A stretch of 5,133 bases of DNA from contig JAISFY010000053.1 of the NCBI GenBank assembly GCA_031263345.1, positions 1-5,133 of the forward strand, written 5' to 3'. Shown piece after piece: positions 1-5,133 of this stretch. A program made the translations under genes and the position numbers. Source of the DNA: Holosporales bacterium. Lineage in GTDB: Bacteria; Pseudomonadota; Alphaproteobacteria; RUG11792. Under the pieces are notes generated by a model. The model did not search any database, had not been told where the DNA came from, and worked only from the letters and a program-made list of their open reading frames with translations. Every line of letters begins with the position of its first letter. Positions within the stretch are counted from its first letter, which is position 1.

Positions 1-314
1 TGGGCCGCTCTCTTAGATTTAAATCTAAGGATCAGGCTCTCAAGTACGTCAGTCGCATGATTCAGCAAAAGAGACTAAACCTAAGTATTGGGTGCGCACA
101 GTTACACTATAGATCTCATAAAGATCATTTTGCATCTGTGGCAGATATGCTTGATCCATATGAAAACATCGCTTACGCGGCAAAGATCCTAAAAGGATTA
201 TACCTCAAATACCGGAGCTGGAAAGAAGCGATAAAACGCTACCATGCATCCAACCCAAAGTATCATATACCATACTATATAAAAGTAGTGAAAATATACG
301 GCCATGAGCTCTAA
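1..314 (+). CDS. Lytic transglycosylase (SLT domain), C-terminal part, partial at left edge
   Basis: The open frame enters from the left edge (first full codon at 3) and ends at TAA 312-314, leaving 103 residues. The first ATG in view, at 57, is internal, because coding similarity continues upstream of it. The visible part matches the end of the Slt-type lytic transglycosylase fold as found in a common alphaproteobacterial family. A helix of the type 'F-x-S-K-x-x-A' leads to SIGCAQLHY, equivalent to the family 'D-[IV]-G-C-M-Q-[IV]-N'. This is followed by a loop ending in MLDP, a YAAKILKGLY helix and the RYH motif near the end. Family members cleave the MurNAc-GlcNAc bond in periplasmic peptidoglycan, forming 1,6-anhydro ends. 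The catalytic Glu and any signal peptide lie outside the window. Asp to Ser, Met to Ala and Asn to His changes in the GCxQ motif are mild departures from the family. It converges on gap. Confidence 0.88.
   Translation, partial: GRSLRFKSKDQALKYVSRMIQQKRLNLSIGCAQLHYRSHKDHFASVADMLDPYENIAYAAKILKGLYLKYRSWKEAIKRYHASNPKYHIPYYIKVVKIYGHEL
12..29. repeat. 18-bp perfect palindrome
   Basis: The stretch CTTAGATTT/AAATCTAAG reads identically on both strands over 18 bases with no mismatch and no spacer. It lies inside the transglycosylase coding frame, where it encodes LRFKSK plus flanking bases. It could be a chance result of codon use or a dyad protein-binding site. Nothing else here decides between these. 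Confidence 0.6.
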
Positions 315-327
315 AGGGCAGGGCTAC

Positions 328-411
328 CTACTTAAACATTGCTTCTTTTAGTTCGAGCAAGTAAATGGACTCTGGACAATTTTGAAAGTGCTCTTTCAAT
401 ATAGTATGCAT
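328..411 (-). CDS. Possible 27-residue small ORF behind gap, unrecognised
   Basis: An ATG (409-411) begins 4 nt after the gap stop codon and runs 27 sense codons to TAG (328-330), giving a peptide that begins MHTILKEHF and ends LKEAMFK. It has no recognisable Shine-Dalgarno sequence, so it could be expressed only by translational coupling to gap. I do not recognise it. It is acidic-basic mixed with no transmembrane segment. It could equally be chance, or the tail of a degraded gene. The 7-bp inverted repeat at 382-399 lies inside it. Confidence 0.15.
   Translation of the reverse strand: MHTILKEHFQNCPESIYLLELKEAMFK
382..399. repeat. 7-bp inverted repeat with 4-nt loop in the convergent intergenic region
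   Basis: TTGAAAG (382-388) and CTTTCAA (393-399) are exact inverse complements around a TGCT loop. The position between two converging genes suggests a shared transcription terminator. However, the stem is short and AT-rich, and neither strand has a T-run after it, so terminator activity is doubtful. Confidence 0.35.
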
Positions 412-415
412 AGAC

Positions 416-1417
416 TTATTGAGGGTAGCTAACAATTTTCATCAGATCAGAGGCGATATTTTGCTCGTTGTCATACCAAGCTGAAACCGTGACCGTCTTA
501 GACTGAGTGACTCTCGTAAGAGGCAAATCGACGATAGCTTTATGAGGATCATTAACGTAATCTTTTGAAACTAGCGGCTCCATAGTACACACCATAATCT
601 CATTCAGTCTACCATGGGCTGCTTCTTGGAATGAGGCGTTAACTTCTTTCTCACTAACGGCCTTCGATACCACACAGGTGAGCTGTAGTAATGAAACATT
701 CGCCGTTGGAACTCTAATAGATATTCCGTCTATTTTCCCTGCTAAATGAGGAAGAACGAGAGCGATCGCCTTAGCGGCACCAGTCGACGTCGGAATGATC
801 GATAAAGCTGCGGCTCTAGCCCTTCTGAGATCCTTGTGTGGAGAATCGACTAACTTCTGGTCAGCAGTGTACGCATGAACCGTCGTCGCAAACCCACTTT
901 GAAGCCCAAAGGCAGAATCGATAACATATACGAGCGGAGCGAGACAATTGGTCGTACAAGAGGCAGTTGAGATGATCTCGTGCTCCGGACGGATATTTGC
1001 GTGATTAATACCATAGACGACGGTAATATCCGCCCCATCAGCAGGAGCCGTAACAATAACTCTCTTCGCTCCCCCCGATAGATGTTTAGAGGCATCCGGG
1101 CGCTTCGTATACCGCCCGGTACTCTCGATAACCTGCTCAACCCCCATACTCTTCCAGTCAAGCCGATCTGGATCTGAGATGCTTAAATACTCAATTTCAT
1201 GTCCATCGATAAGGATTCCATTTTCAGTCTCCTGAACTGAATAGCGAAATCGTCCCTGAACTGAATCGTATTTTAAAAGGTGTATAGCGCTCTCTTTGTC
1301 CGCAATATCATTAATATGCGTTATTCTAATATTCTGTCTTCCTTCAGTATCTTCAAAATACCTTCTCAATACAGCTCGCCCTATCCTCCCGAATCCATTT
1401 ATTCCAACTCTAATCAT
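416..1417 (-). CDS. gap: Type I glyceraldehyde-3-phosphate dehydrogenase
   Basis: This is a 333-residue protein, a normal length for class I GAPDH, the cytosolic enzyme that reversibly converts glyceraldehyde-3-phosphate, NAD and phosphate to 1,3-bisphosphoglycerate. The N-terminal GINGFGRIG (5-13) is the dinucleotide-binding loop, and Asp37 in INDIAD is the usual ribose-binding acid of NAD-using forms. STASCTTNC holds catalytic Cys154, and HAYTADQ holds His181. DSPHKDLRRARAAA keeps Pro193 of the NAD-type motif, but Ser replaces the usual Leu before it. PTSTGAAKA and the substrate-loop Arg are present, which argues against erythrose-4-phosphate dehydrogenase. The segment after WYDNE (314-318) is unusual: the near-universal W-G-[YF]-S-N is replaced by QNIAS. 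An ATG at 1444 would add nine residues, but the ATG at 1417 places the protein start at the family position and has purine-rich binding sequence just upstream. It follows the chaperone gene by 38 nt and is probably in the same transcript. Confidence 0.97.
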   Translation of the reverse strand: MIRVGINGFGRIGRAVLRRYFEDTEGRQNIRITHINDIADKESAIHLLKYDSVQGRFRYSVQETENGILIDGHEIEYLSISDPDRLDWKSMGVEQVIESTGRYTKRPDASKHLSGGAKRVIVTAPADGADITVVYGINHANIRPEHEIISTASCTTNCLAPLVYVIDSAFGLQSGFATTVHAYTADQKLVDSPHKDLRRARAAALSIIPTSTGAAKAIALVLPHLAGKIDGISIRVPTANVSLLQLTCVVSKAVSEKEVNASFQEAAHGRLNEIMVCTMEPLVSKDYVNDPHKAIVDLPLTRVTQSKTVTVSAWYDNEQNIASDLMKIVSYPQ

Positions 1418-1418
1418 T

Positions 1419-1435
1419 CTTCCTTCAGTCTCCTC
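1419..1435 (-). promoter_or_regulatory. Ribosome binding region that decides the gap start
   Basis: On the minus strand GAGGAG (1430-1435) and AAGGA (1421-1425) precede the ATG at 1417. The longer alternative start at 1444 has only an AT-rich sequence plus GCGAG directly against the start codon. The shorter protein is therefore preferred, in agreement with the family N terminus. Confidence 0.6.
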
Positions 1436-1455
1436 TTCCAGCATCTCGCTAAATA

Positions 1456-3417
1456 TTAATCGTTTTCTTCAGATTTGTCATTGCTTTGAGTAAGATCTTC
1501 TATTACTTTGCGATTAACTTCAATCTCTAATTTTTCTTTAAAGACATCCTTAATTACAGATATAATATCGTTCGAAGCTCCAGATTCAAGGTGCTTCTTA
1601 AAGATATTACGTGATTCGTCTGAAGCGGTGACCGCGACAGATACATCTTGAACGGCAATCAAGACCTGCCCACCCTCCGGTAATTTGCAATTTATCGCTT
1701 CGCCCTTTCTCGTAGTCGATATAACGCCTAAAAGAAGATTTGGATTCGGTATTTCTTTTAGCAATTTTATTATGTCTCCATTCATTTTTTGGCGTTGTAC
1801 TGCCATAATTAAGTCCTTTTTGGATAATTTGTAAATTTTTACCCCCTTTAGTTTTTTAACATCGCTAGCCGCATCGTTTCCTTTACCGACTATTTCCTGG
1901 GCCGTTTTGCTGGCTTCTTTTTCTTTAATATAAGCTATGTAATCGCTCTTAACCTGACCGGAGATCTTTTCAAACTGTGGTATATCAGCTTTATTAATTT
2001 TCTTGACATAAACAACATATGACAATAAATCATCTTCTTTCGATTCGATAATCTGAGTTGCCTGATTTTCCTCGATATCAAATGCCCCCTGAATTAATTC
2101 ATTTCTCGTTGCCTCATCTTTTACTATTTTCTCCATTTCTCGACTAGATCTCGCGAACGATTTGAGTTTAACAAATTTGAGACCAGTTTTCTTCGCAATC
2201 TCATCGATACTATTTCCAGATCCGAAACCATCGTCAATCTCATTTTTGATAGATTTGACTTTTTCATAAAAATCAGGAGAATTTAATCTCTCATTCAATA
2301 TCTCTTCTCTTATTTGCTTTTTAATTTCATTTTTATTCTGCATCTTAGGAGCATTTATTTTAACTAATCTATAGACATGAAACTGCTCACCAGACGAACA
2401 AACAGATGATGTCTTATTTATGGTTAATTCGAAAAGATCTTTCCCAAACTGCTCCGGTAAATCAGAGAGACGAATTCCACGAATGATATCGGATCGGATT
2501 GCAAATTTCTTCTTGATGGTAATCGACGATTCACCAGCATTAATCATATTCCAAGCCTTATCGGCATCTTTTTTAGTTTCAAACGAAAATCTTTCAAAAT
2601 CTCGGGTCTCAGGTTGATCGTATGATAGTCTAGTTTCCTGAAACCGAGCCTCTACCTCAGCCGGATCAACCTCCGAAGCCTCTCCAGCGAGAGACCGACA
2701 GTCGATAACTAGCACTGATAAATCCCGACACTCCGGTATTTTGTATTTGTCCTTATTTATCTCATAATATTGCTTAACTTCATCATCAGATAGATCTTTT
2801 TTTACTGGTATATCATCGAGTGCTAACTTTGCCACCAATAACGTTTTTTCCGTTTCGAACTCTTTAGCGATTTGCTCCCTTATGAAGGCTGGAATCCGGA
2901 AGCTAGTGACGAGTGGTCGTAATAACTGCTCATGCTCCAGATGATCTCTAATCTGAGCCAAGAAGACGCCCTCCCCTACTCCAGACCTTCTAATGGTATC
3001 CTCATAAACCCTCTCACTGAAAGCACCCTTTACCTGAAAATCTGGAATAGACTGTACTACACTGAAAATACTCCTCTTCGGAATTACAATTCCGATCCGC
3101 CTAATAATTTGCTCGAATACTGATCTATTTATTATATTTTCGATCACAATCTCTTTGATATCGATATTTTTCAACTCTTTATCTGTCAGTGGAGGCGAGG
3201 AATTATTTTTAATATTCTGCTTCTCGTTACTGTATTCTCGAATAAATGCCTCAGCCGAAATTCGAGCTTTATCGACGCTTATTACTGTCCGTGATGCAGA
3301 ATAATTTCTAAAAATATCACCAAATCCCAATAGACAGAAACTAAGAGTTATGGCCCCGAAGAGAATCTTGATGAAGAAGCTACGAGAAGCATTTCTAAAA
3401 GTATTTAATATCGACAC
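1456..3417 (-). CDS. ppiD: Membrane-anchored SurA/PpiD-like periplasmic folding factor (peptidylprolyl isomerase family)
   Basis: This is a 653-residue protein, close to the usual size of PpiD proteins (E. coli 623). A short basic N terminus (FRNASRSF) leads into one hydrophobic segment at about 14-35, typical of an uncleaved anchor with the bulk in the periplasm. A SurA/PpiD N-terminal chaperone region spans about 45-200, with the YEDTIRRSG helix and LLVAKLALDDIPV. This is followed by the DDEVKQYYEINKDKYKIPE hinge that normally leads into the parvulin part. The region about 265-355 has a parvulin-like layout (RDFERFSFETKKDADKAW, then GIRLSDLPEQFGKDLFEL), but it is strongly diverged, so isomerase activity is doubtful and chaperone work more likely. 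A charged, coil-rich C-terminal half follows. PpiD acts at the SecYEG exit on newly exported proteins. The start is GTG at 3417 with no visible Shine-Dalgarno. No other in-frame start lies close by, and the N terminus fits the family. ctpA lies upstream and gap downstream. Confidence 0.9.
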   Translation of the reverse strand: MSILNTFRNASRSFFIKILFGAITLSFCLLGFGDIFRNYSASRTVISVDKARISAEAFIREYSNEKQNIKNNSSPPLTDKELKNIDIKEIVIENIINRSVFEQIIRRIGIVIPKRSIFSVVQSIPDFQVKGAFSERVYEDTIRRSGVGEGVFLAQIRDHLEHEQLLRPLVTSFRIPAFIREQIAKEFETEKTLLVAKLALDDIPVKKDLSDDEVKQYYEINKDKYKIPECRDLSVLVIDCRSLAGEASEVDPAEVEARFQETRLSYDQPETRDFERFSFETKKDADKAWNMINAGESSITIKKKFAIRSDIIRGIRLSDLPEQFGKDLFELTINKTSSVCSSGEQFHVYRLVKINAPKMQNKNEIKKQIREEILNERLNSPDFYEKVKSIKNEIDDGFGSGNSIDEIAKKTGLKFVKLKSFARSSREMEKIVKDEATRNELIQGAFDIEENQATQIIESKEDDLLSYVVYVKKINKADIPQFEKISGQVKSDYIAYIKEKEASKTAQEIVGKGNDAASDVKKLKGVKIYKLSKKDLIMAVQRQKMNGDIIKLLKEIPNPNLLLGVISTTRKGEAINCKLPEGGQVLIAVQDVSVAVTASDESRNIFKKHLESGASNDIISVIKDVFKEKLEIEVNRKVIEDLTQSNDKSEEND

Positions 3418-3455
3418 AAAAACACGAACACGTAGAACACAACCGTAACTGAGAT

Positions 3456-3484
3456 ATTATATACCTAAACCACCAGAAAAAACA
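3456..3484 (-). promoter_or_regulatory. Likely promoter of the ppiD-gap transcription unit
   Basis: On the minus strand a perfect TATAAT (3456-3461) sits 38 nt before the GTG start of ppiD. The hexamer 17 bp upstream (TGTTTT, 3479-3484) matches the -35 consensus poorly. Transcription would start near 3449, giving a leader of about 32 nt. The leader carries three GTGTT copies and no Shine-Dalgarno. This is judged from sequence only. The -35 element is the weak point. Confidence 0.4.
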
Positions 3485-3569
3485 GGTCTCCATAATCCAA
3501 TTAGAATTTTCTGATAAAAAAATCAACTTCTCAGCAGAAAGAACCAAATTTGTATCTTAATCGAAGGAA

Positions 3570-4811
3570 TTACCCTGATAACTTGGATAAATCTTTTTCC
3601 CGTAAATCGTCTTTTTCCCTGTCGTCGGAAAGAACCGATAGCCCATGAAGAAGATCTACTGCCCTCTGTACGATTTGATCAATCTTCTGTCCCCGCTGCG
3701 TATATTGCTGCATGTCCTGATCTTTTAGTATTTCAATATCCGGTACGACTCCAACCTGATCAATCCTCTTCCCGTTCGGAGATACGAAGTAGGCCGTCGT
3801 CAGCTTAATTGCACCCCGCCCAGGAATCGGGATGATCGTCTGCAAAGAACCTTTCCCATATGTCTTTTCCCCAATCAAAACGGCCCTTTTATTGTCTCCA
3901 AGCGACGCGGCAACCAATTCCGCTCCAGAGGCTGTATTAGAGTCGATTAGTACGACCATAGGTAGCCCATTGAGCAAATCCACATTATCCGCAAAAATTG
4001 AGCGAGATTCAGATTTATTTTTAGACCGAAAATCCACGATCTTTTTATTGGCACTCAAAAACAGATCACATACCCGGACGGCCTGTTCCGTGATCCCACC
4101 CGGATTATTACGAAGATCTAATATTACTCCCATCGCTTTATTTCTTATAATTTGCTTGATAGCCTTTGAAATATCGAAAACCGTTCCTTCGTTAAAGTGT
4201 GTAATTCTTATGATCGCTATGTCCTCTATAAAATCAGTTTTTACACTCCGAAGCTGAATTACTGATTTTTTGACTACTATGTCAAATTTTTCTGACTTAT
4301 TCCTAATAATCGATAACTTTACCTTTAATGCTAAATCGGAACTGAGCTTAGAGAGGAGATCTTTTATCGGCATTTCAGAAATATCCCGACCATCAATCTT
4401 GACGATCAAATCATTTTCTTTTAGGCCAGCAATTGAGGCTGGACTATCGTCGATGACGGCCATAACCTCTATCCCTTCCCTGCTCTGCTTCATTTCAATA
4501 CCGATTCCTAGGAAGGCCCCACGCGTTGACCTCGTAAAGGCGGTAAATTCGTCTTGACTGATATACATCGAGTGTTCATCCAAAACTCCTAGGATGCCGT
4601 TGATTGCGCCAATCTCTAATTTTTCCCGACTGATATCGTCAGCATAATTACTTGATATTTCCTCGATTATCTCTTTAATAAACGTATTCGTCGTAATCGA
4701 ATCAATCGACAGGCTTATCGATTCTTCCTCTTCTTTCTTCTTTTTACATGAAACCAGAAAAACGATATTAACTGCTGCGATAACGAGGACAGCCCTCGCA
4801 GAATTTCTCAT
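3570..4811 (-). CDS. ctpA: C-terminal processing peptidase, S41A family, PDZ domain, predicted lipoprotein
   Basis: This is a 413-residue serine protease of the CtpA/Prc/tail-specific type, which trims or degrades periplasmic proteins from their C termini. The N terminus has Arg2 and Arg6, a hydrophobic stretch at 8-20 and a lipobox LVSC with Cys22, followed by a KKKKEEEE run. This predicts export and lipid anchoring. The region 45-95 is the helical S41 N-terminal part. The PDZ domain starts at GAFLGIGIEM (98-107), and SPASIAGLKENDLIVKIDG (123-141) is the typical carboxylate-side segment. The protease core contains LDLRNNPGG (231-239). TASGAE gives nucleophile Ser295 and YGKGS gives Lys320. 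Their 25-residue spacing matches the Ser-Lys dyad of the family. The C-terminal tail is charged. ATG 4811 is the family-consistent start, although the upstream binding site is weak. The next gene is ppiD after 152 nt, and a sensor kinase diverges upstream. In other bacteria such proteases control peptidoglycan hydrolases. That role here is inference. Confidence 0.95.
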   Translation of the reverse strand: MRNSARAVLVIAAVNIVFLVSCKKKKEEEESISLSIDSITTNTFIKEIIEEISSNYADDISREKLEIGAINGILGVLDEHSMYISQDEFTAFTRSTRGAFLGIGIEMKQSREGIEVMAVIDDSPASIAGLKENDLIVKIDGRDISEMPIKDLLSKLSSDLALKVKLSIIRNKSEKFDIVVKKSVIQLRSVKTDFIEDIAIIRITHFNEGTVFDISKAIKQIIRNKAMGVILDLRNNPGGITEQAVRVCDLFLSANKKIVDFRSKNKSESRSIFADNVDLLNGLPMVVLIDSNTASGAELVAASLGDNKRAVLIGEKTYGKGSLQTIIPIPGRGAIKLTTAYFVSPNGKRIDQVGVVPDIEILKDQDMQQYTQRGQKIDQIVQRAVDLLHGLSVLSDDREKDDLREKDLSKLSG

Positions 4812-4847
4812 GAAAAATTCTATATTTCCGCAAACAATGTCTCATCT

Positions 4848-4853
4848 TATAAT
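4848..4853 (+). promoter_or_regulatory. Candidate -10 box for the sensor kinase gene
   Basis: A perfect TATAAT lies in the gap between the divergent ctpA and kinase genes. The hexamer 17 bp upstream (TTTCCG, 4825-4830) matches the -35 consensus at only three positions. If used, transcription would begin near 4860, after the ATG at 4852 and before a strong GAGGAG at 4873-4878. Read on the other strand the same place gives TATAAG, which might serve ctpA. Its -35 is not convincing. Confidence 0.35.
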
Positions 4854-5133
4854 GATACATACGGAATTCATAGAGGAGATAGAGCTAATTTTAGCAGCTG
4901 TATCGTTCTTCCGAAAAATATTGCCAAAAAGCATCTCTCCAAGGTTTTTCATAATTCTAATTACACCTGTTGTTCTTTCGCAATTAATATTCGGGGCCAT
5001 ATTTTTCGGGAAATACATGGAGTCAGTTATGAAGGTAACGGCCCAGCAGATTGCCGGAGAAATATGGGCCGTGACCAGTATCCTAGATCTCGGATATCCG
5101 GACGAATATATATCCGAAATGCAGAAAAATATG
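4852..5133 (+). CDS. EnvZ-like membrane sensor histidine kinase, N-terminal part, partial at right edge
   Basis: The open frame runs off the right edge. From ATG 4852, 94 residues are visible. FFRKILPKSISPRFFIILITPVV resembles the opening of alphaproteobacterial EnvZ-like kinases, where a short basic 'LLP-S' segment precedes the first membrane helix (here about 32-53). A periplasmic sensor region begins at GKYMESVMKVTAQQIAGEIW. The second helix, HAMP, HisKA and ATPase domains would lie outside the window, so the kinase assignment rests on the N terminus only. The start is uncertain. In-frame ATGs occur at 4810, 4837 and 4852, none with a Shine-Dalgarno. The only strong one (GAGGAG, 4873-4878) is 9 nt before an ATT codon at 4888. 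The gene diverges from ctpA, with which it may share an envelope-stress context. Confidence 0.72.
   Translation, partial: MIHTEFIEEIELILAAVSFFRKILPKSISPRFFIILITPVVLSQLIFGAIFFGKYMESVMKVTAQQIAGEIWAVTSILDLGYPDEYISEMQKNM

Noticed and set aside
850..1161. Minus-strand 103-codon frame inside gap
   Set aside because: It overlaps the well-conserved GAPDH frame entirely and has an Arg/Leu/Ser-rich composition typical of a shadow frame.
1418..1444. Nine-residue N-terminal extension of GAPDH from ATG 1444
   Set aside because: It has no binding site, the extra residues (MLEEETEGR) are encoded by the purine-rich ribosome binding region, and the family starts at MIRVGINGFGR.
1296..1493. Plus-strand frame spanning the gap start and ppiD end
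   Set aside because: It runs antisense across two conserved genes, has no binding site and has shadow-like composition.
3512..3545. Possible terminator of ctpA: short stem (TTCT/AGAA) followed on the minus strand by a run of seven T at 3516-3522
   Set aside because: The stem is only 4 bp, AT-rich and separated from the T-run, so it is not a convincing intrinsic terminator.
3832..4257. Plus-strand 141-codon frame opposite ctpA
   Set aside because: It is antisense to the conserved protease core, has low-complexity Ser/Leu/Ile content and no recognisable domain.
5092..5101. 10-bp palindrome CGGATATCCG near the right edge
   Set aside because: Palindromes of this length are expected several times by chance in a window of this size, and it lies in the kinase coding frame.
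1..5133. Search for mobile elements, CRISPR arrays, tRNA or rRNA genes and defence or toxin systems
   Set aside because: No transposase, spaced repeats, cloverleaf or relevant protein motif was found. The window is filled by ordinary housekeeping and envelope genes with only short intergenic gaps, none over 300 bases.

Overview
The window looks like chromosomal DNA of an AT-rich alphaproteobacterium. Two proteins point that way. The lytic transglycosylase fragment belongs to the alphaproteobacterial type with a 'GC-x-Q' motif followed by a His-rich loop. The sensor-kinase N terminus has the 'LP-S-x-x-x-R ... TPVVL' opening of alphaproteobacterial EnvZ-like kinases. The low GC, divergent but intact core genes and absence of mobile elements would fit a host-associated lineage such as Holosporales, Paracaedibacter or Rickettsiales-like bacteria. 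That placement is an inference.

Layout: (1) 1-314, plus strand: C-terminal end of a lytic transglycosylase, cut by the left window edge. (2) 315-415: a short gap between converging genes, holding a 7-bp inverted repeat and one doubtful 27-codon ORF. (3) 416-1417, minus: glyceraldehyde-3-phosphate dehydrogenase. (4) 1456-3417, minus: a membrane-anchored SurA/PpiD-like periplasmic chaperone. (5) 3418-3569: an intergenic stretch with a likely promoter for the chaperone. (6) 3570-4811, minus: an S41 C-terminal processing protease with PDZ domain and lipoprotein signal. (7) 4812 to the end, plus and divergent: the first part of a membrane sensor histidine kinase, cut by the right edge.

Four of the five main genes concern the cell envelope: a peptidoglycan-cleaving enzyme, an inner-membrane folding factor, a periplasmic protease and an envelope sensor. 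The exception is gap, which lies 38 nt behind the chaperone gene and is probably co-transcribed with it. I see no RNA gene, CRISPR array, insertion sequence, prophage or defence system, and nothing that I would call a new system. The items most worth a second look are the start of the kinase gene (a promoter and ribosome binding site that point to an ATT start), the altered C-terminal cofactor segment of GAPDH, and an 18-bp perfect palindrome at 12-29.
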